Origin: Nitrososphaerota archaeon
GTDB taxonomy: Archaea; Thermoproteota; Nitrososphaeria; Nitrososphaerales; JACPRH01
Length of the DNA stretch: 6,083 nt
NCBI GenBank assembly: GCA_029460375.1
Contig: JARPAQ010000091.1
Span: 1 to 6,083 of the forward strand
Direction of reading: 5' to 3'
Shown: positions 1 to 5,849 of the stretch, in pieces
Position numbering within the stretch: the first letter of the stretch is position 1
Layout: each line of letters opens with the position of its first letter
The notes under the pieces: generated by a model
Seen by the model: only the letters and a program-made list of their open reading frames with translations
Databases searched by the model: none
Told to the model about the DNA's origin: nothing
Program-made: the position numbers and the translations under genes

Positions 1-45
1 CTCGGTGGGAAAGAGTCAAAAACCACCTTAATCAACAATCAATGT

Positions 46-1410
46 ATGGCTGAGCGTAAGAGGCTGTTCGGTACAAGCGGGATAAGAGGGATACCCGGCG
101 ATGATATGACGATTGAGTTTGTAACCGAGATGAGCCAAGCAATAGGAACATACCTCAAAGAAGGCCCCATACTTGTAGGCTATGATAGCAGAAACTCCAG
201 CCCCACACTGGCGAAGGCGGTTGCTGCGGGGTTGATGAGTGTAGGTCTGGATGTCGGGGAGGCGGAGCTGATTCCAACCCCGGCGCTTCAGTTCAATGTT
301 CGGAAGATGGAGTATCAGGGGGGTGTAATGATTACTGCGTCTCATAATCCTGCGAAGTATAACGGTATCAAGGTTTCAGGCGGCGACGGGATAGATGTCA
401 CCAGAGAAGAGGAGACGATCATCGAAGACATCTACTACACCAAGAAGTTCAACCTCGCAGACTGGAAGACAGTCGGAACCTCCGTTCAAGAGACGAAGGC
501 TATACGAAGCTACATAGACGGAATACTCTCCCAAGTCGACGTAGACCAGATAAGCAGCAAAAACTTCAAGGTAATAGTTGACCCCGGAAATGGCGCCCAA
601 AGTGTAGCTGCCCCATATCTTCTGGAGAAGCTCAACTGCAAGCCGGTGTCACTCAACGCTCAGGTTGACGGCGACTTTCCAGGCAGAGGCGCCGAGCCTA
701 CTCCTGATGTTCTGCAAGGTCTCTCAGAGGCAGTCAAGATTTACGGTGCCGATATGGGCGCGGCTTATGATGGGGATGGTGATAGGAGCCTATTCTGCGA
801 TGAGAAGGGGGTGGTGCATTGGGGAGACAGGTCAGCAGCTCTGCTGGTTGACTTTATCCTTTCAGAGCATCCGGGAGCCCTTATAGTGACCACGATCAGC
901 GCTTCTAAAGTTATAGATGATATAGTTCAGAAGCATAACGCCAAGATATTTAAGACAAAAGTCGGAAGCGTGGATGTTTCTAACGCTATGGTTGAGCGTG
1001 ATGCTCTCTTCGGGCTGGAGGAGAACGGCGGGTGCTTCTACGCGCCGCATATACCTGTGCGTGACGGTGCTATGACTACCGCTCTTATGCTTGAAGCTTT
1101 GGCGAAGAGTGAAAAGCCTCTTTCAGAGATGCTGGACGTCCTACCCAGATACTACCAGAAGAAGACCAAGTTCGAATGCTCAAAGGAACTTGTACCCAAG
1201 GTTATGGAGAAGATAGACGCGCACGTTAGAGGAAAGGTGGAGCGTATAGATGGGGTGAAGATATGGGTAGATGAAAACACCTGGATACTTCTGAGGCCAA
1301 GCGGAACCGAGCCTGTCATACGGGTCTTCGCAGAGTCTGATGAACCGAAAAAGCTAGACAATGTGATAGAAGAGTACTCCGCCCTAATCAAAGATGCCCT
1401 AAACCGGTAG
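46..1410 (+). CDS. glmM: Phosphoglucosamine mutase / phosphohexomutase (alpha-D-phosphohexomutase family), copy 1
   Basis: Cytosolic enzyme that moves phosphate between the 1 and 6 hydroxyls of a hexose or hexosamine (glucosamine-6-P to glucosamine-1-P in GlmM), feeding nucleotide-sugar synthesis. The 454 residues match the family's usual 440-460 and carry all four active-site elements: N-terminal FGTSGIRG (8-15); phosphoserine loop TASHNP (97-102, catalytic Ser99); metal loop DGDGDR (242-247); and phosphate-binding RPSGTEP (417-423). The sugar-binding loop reads GLEENGG (323-329), close to the archaeal GGEENGG form. The reading frame stays open to the window edge, but ATG 46 is the only sensible start because it places FGTSGIRG at the usual distance from the N terminus. 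No Shine-Dalgarno is visible just upstream. It converges on thiL with 5 nt between stops. Family is certain; substrate (GlcN, Man or Glc phosphate) is not, so the symbol is provisional. Confidence 0.93.
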   Translation: MAERKRLFGTSGIRGIPGDDMTIEFVTEMSQAIGTYLKEGPILVGYDSRNSSPTLAKAVAAGLMSVGLDVGEAELIPTPALQFNVRKMEYQGGVMITASHNPAKYNGIKVSGGDGIDVTREEETIIEDIYYTKKFNLADWKTVGTSVQETKAIRSYIDGILSQVDVDQISSKNFKVIVDPGNGAQSVAAPYLLEKLNCKPVSLNAQVDGDFPGRGAEPTPDVLQGLSEAVKIYGADMGAAYDGDGDRSLFCDEKGVVHWGDRSAALLVDFILSEHPGALIVTTISASKVIDDIVQKHNAKIFKTKVGSVDVSNAMVERDALFGLEENGGCFYAPHIPVRDGAMTTALMLEALAKSEKPLSEMLDVLPRYYQKKTKFECSKELVPKVMEKIDAHVRGKVERIDGVKIWVDENTWILLRPSGTEPVIRVFAESDEPKKLDNVIEEYSALIKDALNR

Positions 1411-1415
1411 GATCG

Positions 1416-2387
1416 TTAGGCTAGGTGAATCCAGCCTTTTCTCTCGATACTGAAGCTACGTGAACCATCGTTGAAGACGACCTGACCCGCTTCATCGCTG
1501 ACCTTCCCTATCTCTATCAACCTGAAACCCAGCTCTCGAGCTGTTTTTTGAGCTTGCTTCAACTTTTCTTCAGGAACAGTGGCCACAATCTCATACTCCT
1601 CACCACCGTATAAGACGAGATCATCAACATTTAGACCACTCCTCTCGGCGGCGTCAACGGTTTCTTTGTCGACCGGTAGTTTCGAGACTTCGAAACCCAC
1701 ATCACTGGCCTCAGCCAGCTGATGGAGAGATAAAGCCAGTCCGTCGCTAGAATCTATAGATGCTGAAAGGAGACCATATTTTGATAATATTAAACCGAGC
1801 TTTAGCTTCGGTCGAGGTAGAAGAACTGATGAAACGGCTCTCCTCCGTATCTTCCCCGAGATCTTCAAATTCTCCTGAAGCACCTTCAGCCCTAATGGTG
1901 GATATCCGAACATCCCCGTCACTACCAGTCTGTCTCCCACAGTTGCGCCGTGCCTTTCAGTAATCTTTTCAGCGAAGCCGAGCATACAGCAGTCTATAAT
2001 AATGTCATCAGCTTCATTGGTGTCTCCTCCTACTATCTCAAACCTGAACTCTTCTCTTGCTTTCCTGAAGCCTGCGGCGAGTTGATGAACATCTCGTCGG
2101 GTTATGCTGGACGGTAGACCGAGAGATAGAAGTGAGGCGGTAGGTTGGACGCCTTTTGCAGCAAAGTCGCTAACACATTCTACTATGCTCTTTCGGGCTA
2201 TCTGCCATGTCTTCATTCCACGCGGGGCGTCGGTTTTCTTCACTAGCATATCGGTCTTCACTACCAGTTTGCCTTCTCCCACTGGTAGTACGGATACGTC
2301 GTCACCTATTTTCGAGTATGGATGAGGGGGTTGACCTAAGGTTTCTAAGATTATCTTGATTATTTCGTGCTCGTCGAGTTTCTTCAA
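1416..2387 (-). CDS. thiL: Thiamine-monophosphate kinase ThiL
   Basis: Phosphorylates thiamine monophosphate with ATP to thiamine diphosphate, the last step of cofactor synthesis, in the cytosol. The 323 residues match the usual 300-330 of this PurM/HypE/SelD-like superfamily. Visible motifs in order: GDD (28-30) for Mg-nucleotide; KTDMLV (44-49), matching TTDMLVEG of characterised ThiL; VSDFAAKG (72-79), matching LSDIAAMGA; GGDTN (120-124); DSSDGLALSL (212-221), matching DISDGLAADL; and GGEEYE (261-266), in place of the bacterial GGEDYEL. The start is TTG at 2387, overlapping the TGA of the upstream mutase by 4 nt (TTGA), with a good Shine-Dalgarno 9 nt ahead; no ATG or GTG alternative precedes the conserved region. 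The overlap points to cotranscription and translational coupling with the second mutase. No operon-specific thiamine riboswitch is visible upstream. Confidence 0.93.
   Translation of the reverse strand: MKKLDEHEIIKIILETLGQPPHPYSKIGDDVSVLPVGEGKLVVKTDMLVKKTDAPRGMKTWQIARKSIVECVSDFAAKGVQPTASLLSLGLPSSITRRDVHQLAAGFRKAREEFRFEIVGGDTNEADDIIIDCCMLGFAEKITERHGATVGDRLVVTGMFGYPPLGLKVLQENLKISGKIRRRAVSSVLLPRPKLKLGLILSKYGLLSASIDSSDGLALSLHQLAEASDVGFEVSKLPVDKETVDAAERSGLNVDDLVLYGGEEYEIVATVPEEKLKQAQKTARELGFRLIEIGKVSDEAGQVVFNDGSRSFSIERKGWIHLA
1419..1440 (+). terminator. Possible hairpin-plus-T-tract terminator for copy-1 glmM
   Basis: Eight nt after the glmM stop, GGCT (1419-1422) can pair with AGCC (1433-1436). 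The stem can be extended by GG/CC across a bulged A, closing on a five-base loop, and TTTT follows at 1437-1440. It lies inside the last codons of the convergent thiL gene. The stem is short and archaeal termination relies mainly on T-runs, so this is tentative; a T6 run at 1544-1549 is a second candidate stop on the same strand. Confidence 0.35.
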
Positions 2388-3718
2388 CCTTGTCCAATCT
2401 CCTGCAGTATCTTTGAAATCTTACCTGTGTAACGCCCCATAAGTTCCGACGCCTCCCCGTCTGTTTCAGCTTCGACCGATATCCTCACTATATCCTCGGT
2501 TCCAGAGGGTCTGACCAGAACCCAAGACCTGTCACGCAGCCTTATCTTTACACCGTCGGTAACATCAACATCTACAGCTTCGTCATCGGCTAATGTCTTC
2601 ACCACCTGCAGGGCGTCTTCACGTCTACACTCTATCTTCTCCCTCAGGCTGTGATAATTTGGCAGACCCTCAATAACATGCTTCAATCCTCCTTTTTGTT
2701 TAACCACCTTGGCGACAAGCACAGACGCTAGAACGCCGTCACGGCACAGGTTGAAGTCTGAAATTATCAGGCCGCCGCTACTTCCCTCTCCCCCGATAAA
2801 GATACTTTCTTCAAGCATACGTCGAACAACATTGGCTTCACCAACCTTGCTATACACCACTCTATTACCGGCTTCTCTAACAATATCTTCAACAGCTAAC
2901 GTTGTATCCACGCTCACCACTACATCCTTCATACCATCCGAATCAGCTAGGCTTTTCAGATATATCAGGAGTGCATAATCGGCTGGTAGTTTCTCACCGT
3001 CCTCATCGACGAATACCACCCTGTCAGCATCACAATCATAGGCTACACCAATATCCGCACTATTAGTCTTGACAGCTTCCGAGAGATCTTTAAGCCCATC
3101 TCTAGTAGGATCCATACCTCTTGAAAAGACCCCGGGCGAAGCGTTCACAGTCAGCACTCTGCACCCCAACTCCTTGAAGACCCTTGGAACAAATAGGGCG
3201 CCAGCACCTCCTCCTAGGTCAAGTGCAACCTTAAGGCCTGAACAGCAACCCTCACCGACATAGGTGACTATATCAGAAGGGTATCGGGCCTCAACCGGAT
3301 AAGCAGACCCGAATCTGAAAGATCCAGCAGCCGGCGAGGAGCTTATCTTTAGAAGACGGTTCAACTCCTCTTCAAAGAGCCCCCTACCCCCCTTAACTAC
3401 GAACTTCATTCCGTTCCACTCAGGAGGATTATGAGACGCAGTTACCGACAACCCTCCGTCAAGATCACCCTTCAAAACCTCTCTGAAGACTGCTGGTGTA
3501 GAAGTGACACCCAAGTCGAAGACGGTGCATCCCCTACTTAATAGGCCGGATACGGCGGCGTCAGACATCATCTTGCCGCTTGACCTGGTGTCTCTACCTA
3601 TGGCGCAGACTCCTCCTTGGATATATTCTCCGAAACTCCAGCCTACTTTGGCGTAGTCCTTCACTGTAAGGTCGGAGCCGACTACTCCCCGTATGCCAGA
3701 GATGGAGGTGACCGTCAA
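2384..3718 (-). CDS. glmM: Divergent phosphoglucosamine mutase-like phosphohexomutase, copy 2
   Basis: A second alpha-D-phosphohexomutase, 444 residues, presumably isomerising a hexose(amine) phosphate in the cytosol. It keeps the N-terminal SISGIRG (5-11), phosphoserine loop TASHNP (93-98, Ser95), metal-binding aspartates 228, 230 and 232 (reading DCDADR, with Cys229 where Gly is usual) and phosphate-binding RPSGTED (403-409). The sugar-specificity loop is GGEGSSGG (309-316), one residue longer than GGEENGG, so the substrate may differ from copy 1. The N terminus is about three residues shorter than copy 1 before the conserved loop. The start must be TTG 3718: the frame upstream to the TAA at 3773-3775 contains no other ATG, GTG or TTG, and the next codons are already conserved. 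It is the first gene of a two-gene operon with thiL. All catalytic residues are present, so it should be active; the symbol is provisional. Confidence 0.88.
   Translation of the reverse strand: MTVTSISGIRGVVGSDLTVKDYAKVGWSFGEYIQGGVCAIGRDTRSSGKMMSDAAVSGLLSRGCTVFDLGVTSTPAVFREVLKGDLDGGLSVTASHNPPEWNGMKFVVKGGRGLFEEELNRLLKISSSPAAGSFRFGSAYPVEARYPSDIVTYVGEGCCSGLKVALDLGGGAGALFVPRVFKELGCRVLTVNASPGVFSRGMDPTRDGLKDLSEAVKTNSADIGVAYDCDADRVVFVDEDGEKLPADYALLIYLKSLADSDGMKDVVVSVDTTLAVEDIVREAGNRVVYSKVGEANVVRRMLEESIFIGGEGSSGGLIISDFNLCRDGVLASVLVAKVVKQKGGLKHVIEGLPNYHSLREKIECRREDALQVVKTLADDEAVDVDVTDGVKIRLRDRSWVLVRPSGTEDIVRISVEAETDGEASELMGRYTGKISKILQEIGQG
2397..2403 (-). promoter_or_regulatory. Shine-Dalgarno of thiL (decides the TTG start)
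   Basis: On the minus strand AGGAGAT lies inside the last codons of the upstream mutase, 9 nt before the TTG at 2387. It matches the AGGAG core of the archaeal anti-Shine-Dalgarno complement and supports the unusual TTG start and the 4-nt overlap. Confidence 0.7.
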
Positions 3719-3743
3719 TATATTTGGAAGATGAGGCTCAAGG

Positions 3744-3753
3744 GAATATAAGG
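3744..3753 (-). promoter_or_regulatory. Predicted TATA box of the mutase-thiL operon
   Basis: The minus strand reads CCTTATATTC, centred about 30 nt upstream of the TTG start at 3718. Archaeal TATA boxes sit about 26 nt before the transcription start, so the mRNA would begin about 0-4 nt before the start codon. No Shine-Dalgarno is seen between box and start, which agrees with a leaderless mRNA. The upstream BRE is not A-rich, so strength is uncertain. Confidence 0.5.
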
Positions 3754-3919
3754 ATGATTGCGTTATGTTTGATTATTTTATAGGGTTTGGTGGTTGCTCT
3801 ATTATAGGTTCGAGTTCAAGATGTGTTAAGATAGATTTTCTTCAGGCGTTGGCATAGATGAGGATCAAGCATAACACTCGACATTGCAAAAATAATTACT
3901 TTTGAGAAATAATCTTATT

Positions 3920-3937
3920 GGGTGTGATTATGGGTGT
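3920..3937 (+). repeat. GGGTGT direct repeat upstream of the arsR promoter
   Basis: GGGTGT occurs at 3920-3925 and again at 3932-3937 (12 bp apart), immediately upstream of the predicted BRE/TATA of arsR. The position would suit an activator site, but the motif is short and its function is unknown. Confidence 0.35.
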
Positions 3938-3940
3938 AGG

Positions 3941-3948
3941 TTTATATG
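3941..3948 (+). promoter_or_regulatory. Predicted TATA box of arsR-merA
   Basis: TTTATATG is centred at 3944.5, 26-27 nt before the A of the arsR ATG at 3971. This is the standard distance between an archaeal TATA box and the transcription start, so the transcript should begin at or within a few nt of the ATG. The lack of any Shine-Dalgarno before arsR agrees with this. Confidence 0.65.
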
Positions 3949-3955
3949 CAATGAG

Positions 3956-3985
3956 TGACATATTGGTCATATGACATTTCAGTCA
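3956..3985. promoter_or_regulatory. Tandem ArsR-type operators over the arsR start
   Basis: Two inverted repeats of the form TGAC-N6-GTCA lie at 3956-3969 and 3972-3985, separated by 2 bp. Each has the half-site length and 6-bp spacing of classic ArsR/SmtB operators (for example TGAA-N6-TTCA). Together they form a larger dyad centred between 3970 and 3971, exactly at the predicted transcription start and start codon, with the perfect palindrome GTCATATGAC in the middle. Site 1 lies between TATA box and start; site 2 overlaps codons 1-5 of arsR. Bound dimers would block RNA polymerase access or promoter escape, giving autoregulation of arsR-merA. That the neighbouring regulator binds here is an inference. 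Confidence 0.7.
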
Positions 3986-4300
3986 CTTAAATTGTCTAAA
4001 CCACGATCTTTATTCTTCAAAGCGCTGGCGAACCCTGCAAGGATGTCTATAATCAACCTTCTACAACATAGATCTAAGAGTGTCGCGCAGATTTCTGAAG
4101 AACTTGGTTTTGAACAAACCATGGTGTCACATCATCTACAATGCCTCTCGTTCTGCGGATTTGTTACATCGCAAAGGAAAGGGAAGAGCAAGATATACTC
4201 CTTGAATAAGGAAACAGTTGTTCCGATCCTAGAGATTGTTGATAGACATCTAGAGGAGTTCGCGTCAAGCCTTTACGAATGTAATTCTCTGAAAAGGTGA
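3971..4300 (+). CDS. ArsR/SmtB-family metal-sensing repressor, CmtR-like (probable archaeal mer regulator)
   Basis: A 109-residue winged-helix repressor, the normal ArsR size, expected to bind DNA as a dimer and release it on metal binding. ALANPARMSIINLL (18-31) is the typical helix opening the fold; the helix-turn-helix spans about 37-65, and the wing follows (KGKSKIYSL, 70-78). The arsenic motif ELCVC is absent. Cys58 and Cys62 lie in and just after the recognition helix (HHLQCLSFCGFV), and Cys104 near the C terminus. This closely matches Cys57, Cys61 and Cys102 of Mycobacterium tuberculosis CmtR, a Cd/Pb sensor with an alpha4C site, including the C-L-x-x-C-G-h-V context. The ATG start coincides with the predicted transcription start, so translation is probably leaderless. 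It is followed by merA with a 4-nt overlap or 8-nt gap, and Sulfolobus mer operons also use an ArsR-like regulator. Hg(II) is therefore the likely inducer, with Cd or Pb possible. Confidence 0.88.
   Translation: MTFQSLKLSKPRSLFFKALANPARMSIINLLQHRSKSVAQISEELGFEQTMVSHHLQCLSFCGFVTSQRKGKSKIYSLNKETVVPILEIVDRHLEEFASSLYECNSLKR
4295..4300 (+). promoter_or_regulatory. Shine-Dalgarno of merA (favours ATG 4309)
   Basis: AGGTGA, a perfect match to the archaeal anti-Shine-Dalgarno complement, ends 8 nt before the ATG at 4309 and contains the arsR stop codon. The GTG at 4297 lies inside this motif and has no ribosome site of its own, so ATG 4309 is the better start. Confidence 0.65.
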
Positions 4301-4308
4301 AGCTGGGA

Positions 4309-5712
4309 ATGAGAAAAGATACGTTTGATTTTGTAATATTAGGGGGTGGCTCAGCCGGATTTGGTGGCGCAATAAAGGCCTCTGAACTTGGCGCTTCTGT
4401 GGCTATGATAGAGCAGGGAACCATAGGTGGAACTTGCGTGAATGTAGGGTGCGTTCCAAGCAAGAGGATGCTAACGGTTGGAGATGTATATTATTACCGA
4501 GACCACAACTACAAAGGTGTAGTGCTGACCCAAGATCCACTGCAACTGAATTCGATAATAAAGGAGAAAGATGACTTGGTTCAGGATCTGAGGGCTCAAA
4601 AATACGTGAATGTTATTGATGATTTATCTAACGCTACTTTAATCAAAGGTTCAGCTGAATTCGTCTCCAGAAATGAGGTTAAAGTGAACGGAAAAAGGAT
4701 CCGCGGTAAGCATTTTCTAATCGCAACTGGCTCCTCTCCAACAATACCTCCAATAAGGGGTATTCAGAAAGTCGATTATCTCACTAATGTAGAAGCCTTG
4801 AGCCCGAAACGACGCCCAGATAGCTTGGTAGTTATAGGCGGTAGAGCCCTTGGGTTAGAGTTCGCTCAGATGTACTCGCATTTTGGAACAAAGGTTACGC
4901 TACTTCAAAGAAGTGAAAGGATAATACCTGAGGAGGAACCTGAAATCTCGGAAGCATTGAAGGGGTATCTTCAGGATGAAGGTATAACGATTCACACAGG
5001 TGTTAAAGTCAAAGAGATTCGAAAGCAAGGAAGGCTTAAAGTGATCTCCACCATAACCGCCGGTAAGAAGAAGGAATACGAAGCTGAACAGCTCCTAATG
5101 GCTACGGGCCGCGCACCGAACACAAGAAACCTCGGTCTTGAGAAGATCGGCGTCAAATTAAGGGAAGATGGGGTCGTCATAGTTAACGATCAAATGAGAA
5201 GTTCAACCGCAAATATCTGGGCTGCTGGTGATGTGATCGGCGAACCCATGCTTGAAACCACGGCTGCCAAAGGGGGTGTCATAGCAGCTCATAACGCGTT
5301 CTCCAATCCAAAAAGGACGATGGATTTCATATCTGTTCCTCACGCAATATTCACAATGCCACAAGTGGCCAGTGTAGGCTTGACAGATGCCGAAGCAAAT
5401 CAGAACGGATTCACCTGCTCATGCAATTGGATACCGATGTCGAGTGTGCCAAAAGCGAAGATCGTCGGGGACACCCGGGGATTGGTAAAACTGGTAATAG
5501 ATCACAAAACAAAACGCATTCTAGGAGTACACATACTTTCACCTCTAGCAGCAGACTTGATTCATGAAGGCGTACTTGCTGTCAAGTTTAAACTCACGAT
5601 CGACAACATCATTGACACAGTTCATGTCTTTCCAACAATGTCTGAAGCTATAAAACTGGCTGCACAATCATTTTACAGAGATATTGACAAAATGAGCTGT
5701 TGCACCGAGTAG
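4309..5712 (+). CDS. merA: Mercuric reductase MerA (short form, no NmerA domain)
   Basis: Cytosolic FAD flavoenzyme reducing Hg(II) to volatile Hg(0) with NAD(P)H. Numbering from ATG 4309 (467 residues): FAD-binding LGGGSAG (11-17); redox-active CVNVGC (Cys43/Cys48); Tyr99 in LRAQKY, matching a conserved MerA active-site tyrosine (Tyr264 in Bacillus RC607 numbering); NAD(P)H-binding VIGGRALGLEFAQ (175-187); ATGRAPNT (265-272) and AAGDV (305-309) of the second FAD segment; then the dimerisation domain. The C-terminal SCC (Cys464/Cys465) is the MerA-specific pair that accepts mercury from the partner subunit and separates it from dihydrolipoamide dehydrogenase. Phe441 (HVFPTMSE) replaces the second active-site Tyr (Tyr605) or the dehydrogenase's catalytic His. 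There is no N-terminal HMA domain. An unusual CSC occurs at 370-372. GTG 4297 would add four residues and overlap arsR by 4 nt, but the Shine-Dalgarno favours 4309. Cotranscribed with the arsR-type repressor. Confidence 0.93.
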   Translation: MRKDTFDFVILGGGSAGFGGAIKASELGASVAMIEQGTIGGTCVNVGCVPSKRMLTVGDVYYYRDHNYKGVVLTQDPLQLNSIIKEKDDLVQDLRAQKYVNVIDDLSNATLIKGSAEFVSRNEVKVNGKRIRGKHFLIATGSSPTIPPIRGIQKVDYLTNVEALSPKRRPDSLVVIGGRALGLEFAQMYSHFGTKVTLLQRSERIIPEEEPEISEALKGYLQDEGITIHTGVKVKEIRKQGRLKVISTITAGKKKEYEAEQLLMATGRAPNTRNLGLEKIGVKLREDGVVIVNDQMRSSTANIWAAGDVIGEPMLETTAAKGGVIAAHNAFSNPKRTMDFISVPHAIFTMPQVASVGLTDAEANQNGFTCSCNWIPMSSVPKAKIVGDTRGLVKLVIDHKTKRILGVHILSPLAADLIHEGVLAVKFKLTIDNIIDTVHVFPTMSEAIKLAAQSFYRDIDKMSCCTE

Positions 5713-5810
5713 ACTTGAGGAAAGACTCATATCGCCTGATTACTTCTCAGACACTATCCTACGTCATCTTCCAAGTTTCAACCTCTTTGGCTAATAGGGG
5801 AATATTAATT

Positions 5811-5826
5811 GCGAAAGGGTTAAACT
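5811..5826 (+). promoter_or_regulatory. Predicted BRE/TATA promoter of the kelch gene
   Basis: The A-rich BRE-like GCGAAAG (5811-5817) is followed by GGTTAAACT (5818-5826), centred about 28 nt before the ATG at 5850. This predicts another leaderless or nearly leaderless transcript, separate from arsR-merA. A second AT-rich box, AATATTAATT (5801-5810), would start transcription about 20 nt earlier. The rest of the 137-bp merA-kelch spacer shows no gene and no convincing terminator. Confidence 0.45.
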
Positions 5827-5849
5827 TCACCATCTCATGTAGATATGTA

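Larger units (their letters stand above)
3719..3970. other. Divergent intergenic regulatory region
   Basis: This is a 252-bp AT-rich gap between the minus-strand mutase operon and the plus-strand arsR-merA unit. Its left edge holds the mutase promoter; its right edge holds the arsR TATA box, half of the operator array and the GGGTGT direct repeats. AAATAAT occurs twice (3890-3896 and 3907-3913). The middle (about 3765-3885) shows no convincing gene: only a 30-codon ATG-TAG ORF (3765-3857) of a length expected by chance, and no RNA fold I could support. Confidence 0.6.

Noticed and set aside
3..53. Possible tail of an upstream gene overlapping the first mutase: frame 3 runs open from the window edge to TGA at 51-53; another frame ends at TAA 29-31.
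   Set aside because: Only 16 or 9 codons are visible and neither shows a recognisable family signature.
1348..1352. T5 run on the minus strand about 65 nt beyond the thiL stop as terminator of the mutase-thiL operon.
   Set aside because: A single short run inside a coding gene; too common to call without transcript data.
3800..3835. Sequence GGTTCGAGTTC resembling a tRNA T-arm.
   Set aside because: The flanks do not form the 5-bp T stem and no acceptor, D or anticodon arms are present.
3765..3857. 30-codon ATG-TAG ORF in the divergent intergenic region.
   Set aside because: Length is expected by chance, there is no family resemblance, its start lies too close to the nearest TATA-like box, and only a weak AAGGA precedes it.
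4297..4308. GTG 4297 as the merA start.
   Set aside because: It lies within the Shine-Dalgarno that serves ATG 4309 and has no ribosome site of its own; kept only as an alternative.
5769..5790. Imperfect CCAAG...CTTTGG hairpin downstream of merA as a terminator.
   Set aside because: The stem is only 4-5 bp with a bulge and no T-run follows.
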